This document shows, piece by piece, positions 48,529-60,600 of a stretch of 64,000 nt of DNA (position 1 is its first letter; each line of letters begins with the position of its first letter). Source of the DNA: Lytechinus pictus. Taxonomy: Eukaryota; Echinodermata; Echinoidea; Temnopleuroida; Toxopneustidae. The stretch covers positions 21,548,001-21,612,000 of the forward strand of contig NC_087259.1 of the NCBI RefSeq assembly GCF_037042905.1. The letters run 5' to 3'. Both the position numbers and the translations under genes were made by a program. The notes beneath the pieces were generated by a model, which was not told the DNA's origin, searched no databases, and was given only the letters and a program-made list of their open reading frames with translations.

Positions 48529-49025
48529 CAGAGATGCCAACCGTTACGGATTCGACGTATTTGTTCCGATTTTATTCCTCCAATTACGGTGTTACGGCAA
48601 CAATAAAAAGGTTACGGAAAAAACAACTACAATACATGTGTATTGCTTTGCTGTGCATGTGTATATATGCGTGTATTGTGTATTGTGCATGTATATGCGT
48701 GTATTGTGTATACAGGTATCGTGCATGCAGCGTGTGTGTGGCCAACGGTAAACCAACGGGAGTTTCTCTACTGAGATTTCTATTGCAAGCGCCTCCGCGC
48801 GCTGCTGCTGAATACACAGCGAAGTGCGGAGTGCAAGCCGCGCCGCAGTTCATGCATGCACAATGTCAATGGCGATTGACTGTACACATACATGTACATG
48901 TAATCATTGGGTGGTTGAGCGTATAAACGATGCTACTTCGCGGGATGTTCCTGAGAAACTCCCATTTGTTCCTGACAAATATGGTAAATATTCCTGACAA
49001 CCATCCCTTTAGGTTGGCATCTCTG
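48529..49025. mobile_element. TIR element with CAGAGATGCCAACC ends
   Basis: The left CAGAGATGCCAACC and right GGTTGGCATCTCTG are perfect 14-bp terminal inverted repeats. CATACA directly repeats on both sides (48523-48528 and 49026-49031). The 497-bp interior has a TG/TA-rich microsatellite (48630-48730) and no transposase. CAG...CTG termini suggest a hAT-like MITE, though the flank repeat found is 6 rather than 8 bp. Confidence 0.8.
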
Positions 49026-49540
49026 CATACAACCTGTTAAATACAGGAAAATTATATGAATCTGTATAACAATAAATGGTTATAAATCACAAAAAAAGCT
49101 ATGCAATATGAATCTTTTTTTATTTTTTAGTACCGGTAATCTCTGTTTATATACCCATGTTCATATTACGCAAAAAAAAAAGATACATGAAAGACAAGTT
49201 ACATTATATTATAATAATGAAAATATAATATCCATGTATAAATAAATCTCTGAAGAGTTATAATTATATTACATGAAAAATTACAAATCCATATAATCAT
49301 TTCAACACAAACCTAATGCATATATAATTAGGCAGTAAAAGTAATGCTAAATTCACAATATAGAAAAAATTATTTCCTAGAAAAATACAAAAAAATATCT
49401 GTAGCAATAGCTTTATACATTTATACATCATTAAATATTAATTGAAATTAGAAAGTAGTATCGAATAAAACATGTTATGAATATTTATTGATAAACCTTG
49501 AGAGATAGAACATATATTTCCAAAAGTGGTTTCATATGCC

Positions 49541-49753
49541 CAAGTACTACGAGTCAGTGAACCCCACCAGAAGTGTTCAAGTTCTGCCATGTTTTAGATA
49601 TTTAATTATGAAGTCACTTGATAACATATTACATTCGATAAATTTTGTAACTCTGGGCTCACTGAACATTGTAGTTCTGTTGTCTACATTCAACACTCAG
49701 CATGAAGGAGTGCATGTTGTGGTGGGGTTCACTAACTTTTGAGCACAACTGTA
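49541..49753. mobile_element. Tc1/mariner-like MITE
   Basis: The right end, read inward, is TACAGTTGTGCTCAAAAGTT then AGTGAACCCCACCA. The left end (about 49541-49572) holds the matching but decayed GTCAGTGAACCCCACCAG. A TA lies at the right boundary (49752-49753). The interior is non-coding. Confidence 0.6.
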
Positions 49754-50544
49754 CACATGAAGGTTTTGCGAGAGAAATATCCACATACATGTACAGCTGT
49801 ATGTGGTATCTCCCATTCTGTTAATTTGGCTTTTCCCAATGCAGTAATAATACACATGCACATGTACCATCTGTATATTCCTGTACTGACCGCACAGAAA
49901 CGTTGTTGGCACTAACAATGTGCTAACAGAGGCCTTGTTTGGACTATTAACGTGGAAGCGATGCCTAATGTTACAACAATGCATTACTTACACATTGAAA
50001 TAAATGGTTTGACTTCTCAATCCAAAAGATGTCACTGGGCTTATTTACTGTTGGGCTGACAATGTTTGTGCGGCCAGCACAGGGTTTTAGTCTAGATTGA
50101 ATGACTTCATAACATTCAGTTTATGTAAACAAAACTTACTAGATATACATCTATGTGTACTGTATTCTTGCAATTAAACATGATTTCAAAATCTTGATAT
50201 CAAAATAATTCCTCACTATCAGATTAGCTTTAAAATATACATGTATTCAAATGAGGGAAATGGATTGCAAAAATTACAGAAAAATACAAATTTAAGTACA
50301 TAGTAACATTTGGTCATCACACTCCTTTTCAAGGATATTACAAAGCAGTGATTGAGGATTGTCTGGTTATAATACATTGGCATTAGACGAATTGGAAATA
50401 AACCCTACATGTAGACATCGATCATTTAATAGACCTATTTGTTAAGACTACATTTCCATAAAAATTTGAGCCAATAAATTCTATGACATGCATTTCTCTA
50501 GGTTCACCAGTAAGTTGATCTTTAAAGAAATGGATCCCAAATAA
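49754..50544. other. No gene seen
   Basis: AT-rich intergenic DNA with no recognisable coding or repeat structure. Confidence 0.4.
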
Positions 50545-50840
50545 TAATAATAATAATAGCCAATTTTTATATAGCGCTTTTCCCAGAATGGCTCAAAGCG
50601 CGTTACAGCTCATTATTACCCCGGTCATTGGATTCATTTCAATCCCGCACGAAAAAGTGCACGATTTCCACTCCCTGGAGAGCATTCCTTGCATTCATCA
50701 CAGCCTCATTATGGCACTGGCAAATTAAAACATACAATATCTTTCGCATCCTACCTGGTACCCATTTAGCACCTGGGTCAAGAGTGGCAAAGTGTGGATT
50801 AACGCCTTGCCAAAGGACGCTAGACCGCTGGACCAAATTC
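50545..50840 (-). mobile_element. tRNA-derived SINE, copy 2 (head truncated)
   Basis: Read on the minus strand, the tail is AAGCGCTATATAAAAATTGG followed by (ATT)n at 50545-50560. The body shares the GGTACCCATTTAGCACCTGGGT and ACGCCTTGCCAAAGGACGCTAG blocks with 37505-37866, and the head is lost after about 50830. The tail matches the 3' end of the LINE at 31650-31713. Confidence 0.75.
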
Positions 50841-51624
50841 AGGACTAGTCCAGAAACTGGGCCCAGAGAAAAGAATCACACGGGGGCTCGGGGCAATTTA
50901 GCCCTAGAAATGATCAAAAGAGAACTGGAATATCTACATTCACAGCAATGTCAAAACTTTTTTAACCTATGTTGCAGTTTAGAAAATGGGTTGTGAAAAA
51001 GTAGCCCCCAGAAACTAAGAAATCATTTTTTGTTGCCTGTCTGGACTATTCCTGATGCCCAATAATATCCCTACTTTTGCAGCAAGTTCATTGAAATGGT
51101 GCAATGATTACAATTGCGTGTTCCTAAAATGCTGGAGGGTATGATAATAATATTGACATTTTTGTGGCTTTTTTTGGTTGCTTTATTGCTTTATCAAATG
51201 TTTTGTACATGTCACCCAAAAAACACAGAATTTGATGGTTACAACACTGAAGAAGACAGAATTTATATTCAAGAAAACTGGGGAAAAGAGGTTTTAAGTT
51301 TGAGCAAATCTTGTAGAAACATGCAATTTCTTAATAACGTAATGTTATGTTCCAGCAATTAGATATAGCATTATGCCCCATAACAGACACCCTGATTCTC
51401 AATAACAAACAGATACAAGTTTGTGCAAGTTAACTTCAGAACAATGTCTGTGAACATCCATAGAAAATATAGACTTACTTAAATGAAATAATACAGAATA
51501 GCATAAAAGTTGAACTAGAAGTACTTCCCTACTCGTACATACAAACAACATGAATATACACGAGTTGTGCTTACAGCAAAGATAAAATAAACATTTTTCT
51601 TACCACTGTACATACATAAACCTA
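50841..51624 (-). other. Presumed 3' untranslated region of the transporter gene
   Basis: Lies directly downstream of the transporter stop on the minus strand. TTTATT (AATAAA on the minus strand) near 51180 is a candidate polyadenylation signal. No other feature is supported. Confidence 0.35.
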
Positions 51625-54600
51625 TCAATCCATCTTTGTATCGTTATCATTTGGATTCGCTACATCCTCGGCTAGGAGCGGACTGGAATCTGGAATGTCA
51701 AGTTCTTGCTTGCGTCGAATATCTCTCTTCACAACGAGCATACAGACAGCAAATACGACAGCCCTGAAAGATCAAAACGCAATACAATTGCCAGATTAAG
51801 CCAGGGTACTTATGCTGCATTACTGGAAAGCACTAAAGACTTTTGATAAAGTGATGTATAGGCAAGTATAATTATCATTATCAACAATTATAGCGATATA
51901 AAACATGCAAATGAGACGTGAGAAAGAGCAACTAAGCACAGTTAAAATGAAAATATCATTTTACAATCGATGCAATCTCTAAAAGAGACAAAATTAATTG
52001 GAACCCATCTTCTCATTATTTAAGAAAATTGCTGTGAAATGTATTCTGCTGCTAGAAAGCTAATATCAGAATGTATTACTGGCTGAAAATAATTAACATC
52101 ATAATAATTTTGAGCCTGATTCTTCATGGGAAATTTGACACCATGCATTCTAAAAATGAATTAGCAATTGACATATTGACTCCTGTATTTGTAATTCACA
52201 TAAGCTCTATGCTGGGACGACTTGGTTCTAGAAGCTCACAAGCCTTGTCTTTAAATTAATACGGTCCACGATTATACCAGGCGTGTATCCAGCATCAGAT
52301 CCTACAAAGCGTTTCACGGGCCCTATTGTATGGGGACAATAGTGACTCTATTATGCTTGCGCATGGGCCCATACATTTCTTTGCCATATTTGATGCTGGA
52401 TACACGAGTGTATACTATTGATTAATGTGGCAATTGAACTTGAAGATTAACTAAACCTTCAGATGATTTTAGCACGGGACCGGCAGGTGCAATATACCAG
52501 GTGAACACTTTACTCTTTGACAAATATGTGCATAGGTTGTGCCTCTACTATACAGACAAATAGTGTATTGGTTCAAAAATGTATAGGTTGTGCCTCTCCC
52601 ATATACAGGACAACATTTGCATCCTTATCTGACTGCATTCACACCTGCACTGAATACAGCAGTGAAGCATGCTTACACGCAAATTCAAATCCATCAGTTT
52701 TTTTTATTAGACAACTGTCGGCAAGAGCGGGACTCAAAACCACCCAAGCTGCAATCTTATGATCTTATAAAAAAAACAGGCGCCCTAACCGACTGAGCCA
52801 CGCCCCCTTCAACGTCTCCATAATTCTACTTACGCCAACAGATAGCAGCCTGGGTAGAGTATGTACAAGGCTGTGCGGAGGCTGGTAACCTGTTCAATAG
52901 GGGGTACTAAGAGGGGCATGTTACCACCGATGTTACTGATGATGAAGAAGTAGTAAGCGATGGCCGTCGTTCTGATGTTTGACGGGACCAGTTCTATCAC
53001 GACGGCTAGCGTCACGCTGACCCACATTTCTCCTGCAAGGAAGAAGACAATCATGGATGATAAGCTTTCGTACATTGGCTGCTCTCATGAACAAAATTTT
53101 TAGTTTAGATTCCTATCAATCATGATTCAGGATTATGTCTTTAATATAAAAACAATTCTGCAAAAGGATGTTCATTCAACTTTAAGACAAAATGAAGAAA
53201 TCATGCTATGATAGTAAGTATGGCCTATGTTTGATATCATAAGGCATTTTTGTTCTGTGTGGTAATTAATTGCCATTGTTGAATGCAATATCTTGAGTGT
53301 AAATAGTGACTGTTAAAATGAAAAGTTCACATGATAGGACAGGCATAATTTCCTCACATCATTTGGTAAAATGAACAATAAGATGTAAAACAGGCACGCT
53401 AACAAAACATTGGTAACATAATGACATTGCCCATGTCAAAACAAACCTCAATAAAAAAACCTTCAGTTTTCCTGGAATCTGACTTAAAGCTCTATTGATT
53501 TACCCTTATTCTTCCTTGCACCTTGGATTCATCATTCAGTGAAACATATCTTTGATTTTTTTCACACCCACAATGATTGCTGTGAAGGAAAATATATTGT
53601 TGACACGCAATGGAGACTAGGCCTCTAATGATAATGAACATTGATGGCTCAAATATTTTTAAAACACTGCAATTGCCCAGTAAGTTTGGGACCCTTGACA
53701 TACTTACCAATGATGTAGGTAGGTATTTGACAAACAAACGCCCATGGTGGCTCGAAGAATAGGGTACCAGCGGCAAAAGGAGCAGCTAATGTCTGATTAC
53801 ATTATTCAAATAAGAAAAAAAAGAGAATAGTGAGCTGAAATGCAAAACTGAAGAGAAATTGTGAATAAATATTGTAGTAATCATGGTGCTCAATTATTGA
53901 GAATAGGACTATCAATGGAAATTCACATATAAAACCACATTACGCTTTTATAGTTTAAGGACGTTCCACAGTTAAAATGAAGTCCATGTCATTTTCACAA
54001 AATTTTGCGGAGAGTTACTTTGGTATCTATGCATTATTAAAATGCAAAAAATAATATAGGTTCATGTGCTTATTTTTTTTCTACGGGTCTTCAAAGTCGC
54101 CGTATTTGAATGATATGAAATGTTGCGCAATCAAGAGAATTATGCCTCTCTTAGACCTCACGAATTCACCAAATGAGTTTAAGTAATCTTTACTCAGTGG
54201 ATAACGCATCAAACTTCATCAAACTTTCAGAATATGTAACCCAGTAGATACGAAAGTAAGAAAAAATATTTTAATTGGTAAAACTATATCTATTTGGAGT
54301 CAGCAGCGCCCTCATTTGGCAAAAATGGTGCAAAAACTCGGAAAAAACAAATCTTCAAAGACGTGAATCTATTCAAAAATTAAAAAAGTATTTTTTAAGC
54401 TGCACTTTTTTCAAAATCCATGTCATTTTCATCAAATTCGGCTAAATTGTAGAGGAATGCATATCGAAGGTGTAGGAAAGTTAATAATGTGGGGTCCATG
54501 TGCTCGTTTTTTAACTATGAGTGTCCAAAGTGATGCGAGTTGGCTTGAAAATCGCCTAAAATGCGCCGAAAACGTGCAAAAAGCCAATAATACCGTCTAA

Positions 54601-57600
54601 AATGCGAATGGTTCCCGTATTTCGCTCCCAAACATTCAAAATCCATGTCATTTTCATCAAACTCTCTAAATTTGTAGAGGAATATATTACAAAGCCGTTA
54701 AAATATTAAAAATATTGGGTCCATGTGCTCGTTTTTTAATTATCAGGGTCCAAACTGTTGCGAGTTGGTTTGAAATTCGCCTAAAGTGCGCCGAATTCGC
54801 CGAAAACGTGCAAAAGTCTAATAATACCGTCTAAAATGCGAATGGTCCCGTATTTCGCTCCCAAACATTCAAAATCCATGTCATTTTCATCATACTCTTT
54901 AAATTTGTAGAGGAATATATTCTAAAGCCGTTAAAATATTAAAAATATAGGATCCATGTGCTCGTTTTTTAGTTATCAGTGTCCAAACTGTTGCGAGTTG
55001 GCCTGAAAATCGCCTAAAGTGCGCCGAATTCGCCGAAAACGTGCAAAAGTCTAATAATACCGTCTAAAATGCGAATGGTCCCGTATTTCACTCCCAAACA
55101 TTCAAAATCCATGTCATTTTCATCATACTCTCTAGATTTGTAGAGGAATATATTCTGAAGACGTTGAAATATTAAAAATATGGGGTCCATGTGCTCGTTT
55201 TTAAACTATCAGTGTCCAAAATGTTGCGAGTTGGCTTGAAACAGCCCAAAATGCGCCGAAAACAAGTAAAAGTCTGATAATACCGTCCAAAATGTCTAAA
55301 ATATGAATAGTTCCGTAGTTCTGCTCCCAAACATTGAAAATCCATGTCATTTTCATCATACTCTCTAGATTTGTAGAGGAATATATTCTGAAGACGTTGA
55401 AATATTAAAAATATGGGGTCCATGTGCTCGTTTTTAAACTATCAGTGTCTAAACTGTTGCGAGTTGGCTTGAAACAGCCCAAAATGCGCTGAAAACAAGC
55501 AAAAGTCTGTTGATATACCGTCTAAAATGCGAGTACTTCCGCAGTCTTGCTCTCAAACATTGAAAATCCATGTCATTTTCATCATACTTTGCACAAAGAT
55601 ACTTTAGCACCTGAATATTCCAAATGTACAAAAATTAACATGGGTCCATGTGCTTGATTTTTTGCTATAGAGCTTCAAAGTTAACCCAAAATGGATGAAG
55701 TTCTTAAGAATTGTGCATCCAAAAGTATTTGGCATATTTAGACCTCACGAGATCACAACAATGAATTTAAAGCTATATTACTCAGTCAAAATCCATGAAG
55801 ATTTCATCCAATTTTGTAATATGATTAATAATTGTATCCGTATGATGGATAATTTATTTATATTGCTGTCAATTGTCTGCTCATTAAAGTTTAACAACAC
55901 TCTCAGTTCTCAGAAATTGCGGGAAAGATACTCACCGTCAAACATTTCAAATTTCAATAAAAAACTTGAGAAGTAAAAGAAAGGCTGCACTTTAGTCAAA
56001 ACCCATGTCATTTTCACCAAACTTTGCAAAGTTGTAGAGGAAAGTATACCGAAGAGGTGCAAACATAAAAAAAAATATGAGTTCATGTGCTTGTTTTCAA
56101 ACTATCAGCACTCTTATTAGAGCAAATTTGCTTCTTAAAACACCCGAAAACGCGCCAAAAGCTTTGTATCTATGTGAGGAAAAATTCCGAACCACTTTTC
56201 CATTTATTCAAACTCGGGGTCATAGTCATCATACTTTGCACCACTACAGAGAAACTATTTTGAAATATATATTATAGGAATAAAAAAAATGGTCCATGGA
56301 ATAATTCTAGTTTATTAGCTTCATAAAATAACACATCAGATCTGAAGTTAGTGCAGATAAGGAGAAAAATCAGCTCACATTACTTACAGCTGGTTAACCA
56401 GTTCATCATTGTGACGTCAGCGCGCAGAGTGTAAAATATGCGCAGATCATGATGCGCACAAACATAACTGTGGAACGTCCTTAATATGTCAAAATGAAAT
56501 CACACACACACACACAAATATGAAACAGTGGAAATCTAGCAAAAAGTGAAGTAAACTATCAATATATTGGATATAAGGCTACCTGGTTTTGGTTCTTTCC
56601 ATTCAATAATTTCTGTGATTATGAAATGATTTTGATGACTAAGGATCATCTTATTCTAAACTCATATTTCATATCTACATGTATTGTTCCTTTGCAATGC
56701 TCATTTTGAAATATCAATGGCCTAAATTCAGATAAGTTTTATCCATGGTTGAGATACAAACCTCAGTAAAAAAAAAAAAAGTTTACTCAATTGTGCATTG
56801 ATAAGCCCAGAATTCATAGGAAATATAAGATTAGATCTGGGGAGTGTTTCATCAACATTTTCATCCGACAAGTTGTCAGATCTGACATCTTTCTCTGATG
56901 TTGATTGGCTGAGAGGTACTGTTACTAAGGTAACTGTCGGATGAAATGGGACTTGTCGGATAAAACGTCCGACAAGTCCTTTTATGAAACGCCCCCCTGA
57001 TTCCATGAGCACATTAATAGAATGCAGAAGGGTTTAAACCATGATTCTAAACAAACTTCTTATGTCAGGGGCCGCGGAACGGTTTTCAAAGTGGGGGGGC
57101 TGACCATGCAAAAAATCACAATCGTATGGTCATTTTTGCGTTTTTGTACACGGTTTTGGAAAGCCCCCCCCAGCCCCCCCGGTTCCGCGGCCCCTGTATG
57201 TAATTATGGGCTAATAACGCTAACAGACTGGGCTATTTTGAAGCCTGAGAAGCAACCGGCACACGTTTTAACCATGGCATAATCTACAAAGTTGTGAGAT
57301 CAAATTATATGAAAATCTCATTACTAATTAAGAATGTGTAAAATCAAATCCAATTAACTAATTCCAAGTCTTAGCAGGATTAAAATTAACAAGGCTTCAT
57401 AAACTTACTAGACTTGCGATCAAGACCCATATCCTGGCGTACGGTCCCCATTTGACCACTCTATCGGATATAAATCCTCCGAAGACCACTGCAATGCTGC
57501 CCCCTACCAGCGGGATCCATGATAGCCATTGTCCTGTGCTGACTTCAGGGTAATAAGTTGTAAAGTAAAGCTGGGTGTTGTAACCCCATACATAGCCAGC

Positions 57601-60600
57601 TGAAAGACAGAAATAATGTAATTTTTTTATATCTGCATCTTTTTTTATGAACAAAATAACAAAGAAAATACAATAAGAAGAGTATACATTAAAGCAAGTA
57701 ATAAGCAGAATATTCAACAAGCAAAACAATGAACAAAGTTGCTATTTTTATGATATATTGATTGAACAAGGTTGCAGGGGTTGCCACTGTAAGCATATCT
57801 TGACTGTGTGACAAGCCTGAAAAGCAATCCAAAAATTATGTCATATCAACTGCCTTAATGGAAGAGTGCAGGTGCATAATATATTTTTTGTATTTTTTTA
57901 AATAGATTTCAAGGAGTGTACCATACATCTGGATCCTGTTTCATTCACACTTGTTATAATAAGAAATGCACAATTTTTATAACAAGTTTACTATTGGCCA
58001 ATCAAATTGAGTGAATTCAGTAGCACTAAACTGTTATTGAAACTTTGCTACTGTGAAAAGTTTTTTACTTTTATACAGAGGGTACCTCAGGAGAGCTCTT
58101 TTTTGTCATTTGAGTTTTCAGATCTGACGACTTTCTTTCGTTTTTATTGGCTAAGGGGCACTGTTACTATGGTAATTTTCAGATAAAACTGCTAACAAGT
58201 TTGTTCATGAAACCCTTCCAAGATGTCTGACTTTTACTGTGGAGGGGTGTGAGTGATCACTGATGAAAAGGGGTGAAAAAAAGCTGATAGGTGCTGAATT
58301 TTAATGAGCTTCCATACTCTTGTAAAGAGGAAGCTACAATATGTTGACATTAGGCGAAAGATCAAAGCTAAAAATTGCTCAAATCAGCTACAAAGCTGAA
58401 CTCTTACACGCCTGATTACGATAAATGTATGATGAAACACTTCCCGGGGACAAGGGAGTTCCTGTATTTGCTCATTACATAGGATTCCATCATATGATAC
58501 GGGATTACACAAAGTGGACATTACACTGACCTCCATTCCTAATGGAACCAGCAAGACACAGGATCAGTAAGGAGGGACTACAGAAGCAGGCCATCACCAT
58601 CTTTAACTTCTGCAGACCGGTGACCTCGTAAGACTCTGACCTCTCCTGCAGCGTTGCATTTTTCGTTCTCACTGGCTCTTTGACGGTGAAGGCTAGAAGG
58701 GCCGCTACCAGGAACCCAGGTATACCAGCTATCCAAAACACCCAACGCCAACCCTGAGTAAAAGAACACATTCTGGTAAGATCTTAACCAAGGTATCCCC
58801 CAATCCAGAACACCCAATGCCAACCATGAGAAAAATAATACATTCTGGTAAGATCTTAACCCAGGTATCCCCTAATCAAGAACACCAAATGCCAACCCTG
58901 AGAAAATGAACACATTCTAGTAAGATCTTAACCCAGGTACATGTATCCCAGCAATCAAGAACATCAAATGCCAACCCTGAGAAAAAGAACACATTCTGGT
59001 AAGATCTTAACCCAGGTATACCCCCAATCCAGTACACCCAACGTCAACCCCGAGAAAATGAACACATTCTGGTAAGATCTTAACCCAAGTATACCCCCAA
59101 TCCAAAACACCCAATACCGACCCTGAGAAAAAGAACACATTCTGGTAAGATCTTAACCCAAGTATACCCCCAATCCAGTTCACCCAACGTCAACCCCGAG
59201 AAAATGAATACATTCTGGTAAGATCTTAACCCAAGTATACCCCCAATCCAAAACACCCAATGCCAACCCTGAGAAAAAGAACACATTCTGGTAAGATCTT
59301 AACCCAAGTATACCCCCAATCCAAAACACCCAATGCCAACCCTGAGAAAAAGAACACATACTGGTAAGATCTTAACCCAAGTATACCCCCAATCCAGAAC
59401 TCCCAATGCCAACCCTGAGAAAAAGAACACATTCTGGTAAGATCTTAACCCAGGTATACCCCCAATCCAGTACACCCAATGCCAACCATGAGAAAAAGAA
59501 TACATTCTGGTAAGATCTTAACCAAGGTATCCCCTTATCCAGAACACCCAATGACAACCATGAGAAAAAGAATACATTCTGGTAAGATCTTAACCCAGGT
59601 ATCCCCCAATCCAGAACACCCAATGCCAACCCTGAGGAAAAGAACACATTCAGGTAAGATCTTAACCCAAGTATACCCCCAATCCAGAACACCCAACGCC
59701 AACCCTGAGAAAAAGAACACATTTTGGTAAGATCTTAACCCAGGTACATGTATCCCAGCAATCCAGAACATCAAATGTCAACTCAAAGAAAATGAACACA
59801 TTCTGGTAAAACCCCCGTCACACTAGAGGCGGAATGAGCCGGAATGCCGTCGGAATGAAAATTCTTGGTACATTCCTGGATATTTGAAGCGCATTCTAAA
59901 AATTCTGACTGCATTCTGAGTGCATTCCAGACATTCGGGTCCATTCTTGTGACCGGCCCGAATGTTTTGCTCATGTTCAAAACTTTCGAAGTGCATTCGA
60001 AGTGGAGAAATGTCGAACGACATTCGAAGTGCATTCTGACTGCTCTCTGACTGCATTCTAAATATTCTTGCTGCATTCTAACAGCATTCTTAATATTCTT
60101 CCTGTGTTCCGACTGTATTCGAGCTGCATTCGACAGTCGATACACCCGGAATGTGCAAGAATCATTAGAGGCAGGATCAAAGGACGTTCTAAGTATTCGA
60201 ACGACATTTTTGAAAAAGTAGTGAAAATTTCAAATTCCCTCCCGAATGTGGCACGAATTTAGAAAGTTCTTCATTCCGGCTGGGTCTGCTCGATTCCTGC
60301 TGATTCCGAATAAGTGTGACGGGGGTATAAGATCTTAACTCAAGTATACCCCCAATCAAGAACATCTAATGCCAACCCACTGAAATTGGTGTAATTGGCC
60401 TGGTTTCAAACAGTAGGCCTATAGAACCAGGCCATATTACATTTGATGGGCTATTAAATACTGAAACATCACTTTTCTCTATATTAATTTTTATTCAAAC
60501 CTATCCTTTTTCATTATTAGTAACAATTTCTGTATATTAACCCTCAAAGTGACATTAGACAAAGTAGCTATCATGGCTAAACCCACTTGATCTGATATCA

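Noticed and set aside
48495-48926. 143-codon Cys/Tyr-rich frame resembling a secreted peptide
   Set aside because: It lies within the CAGAGATGCCAACC element and mostly translates a TG/TA microsatellite.
52735-52810. Functional tRNA gene
   Set aside because: A box is good but the B box is degenerate, the anticodon stem is interrupted by a T/A run, and a longer repeat body follows; a SINE or tRNA pseudogene is more likely.
53955-56484. Considered as a centromeric satellite block
   Set aside because: Only about nine degenerate units, cleanly bounded by TTAA inverted repeats inside an intron; a mobile element explains it better.
59080-59774. Overlapping minus-strand frames rich in W, F and G repeats
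   Set aside because: They are translations of the 73-bp minisatellite in three frames, not a repeat protein. The similarity to exon 5 reflects duplication of the splice region.
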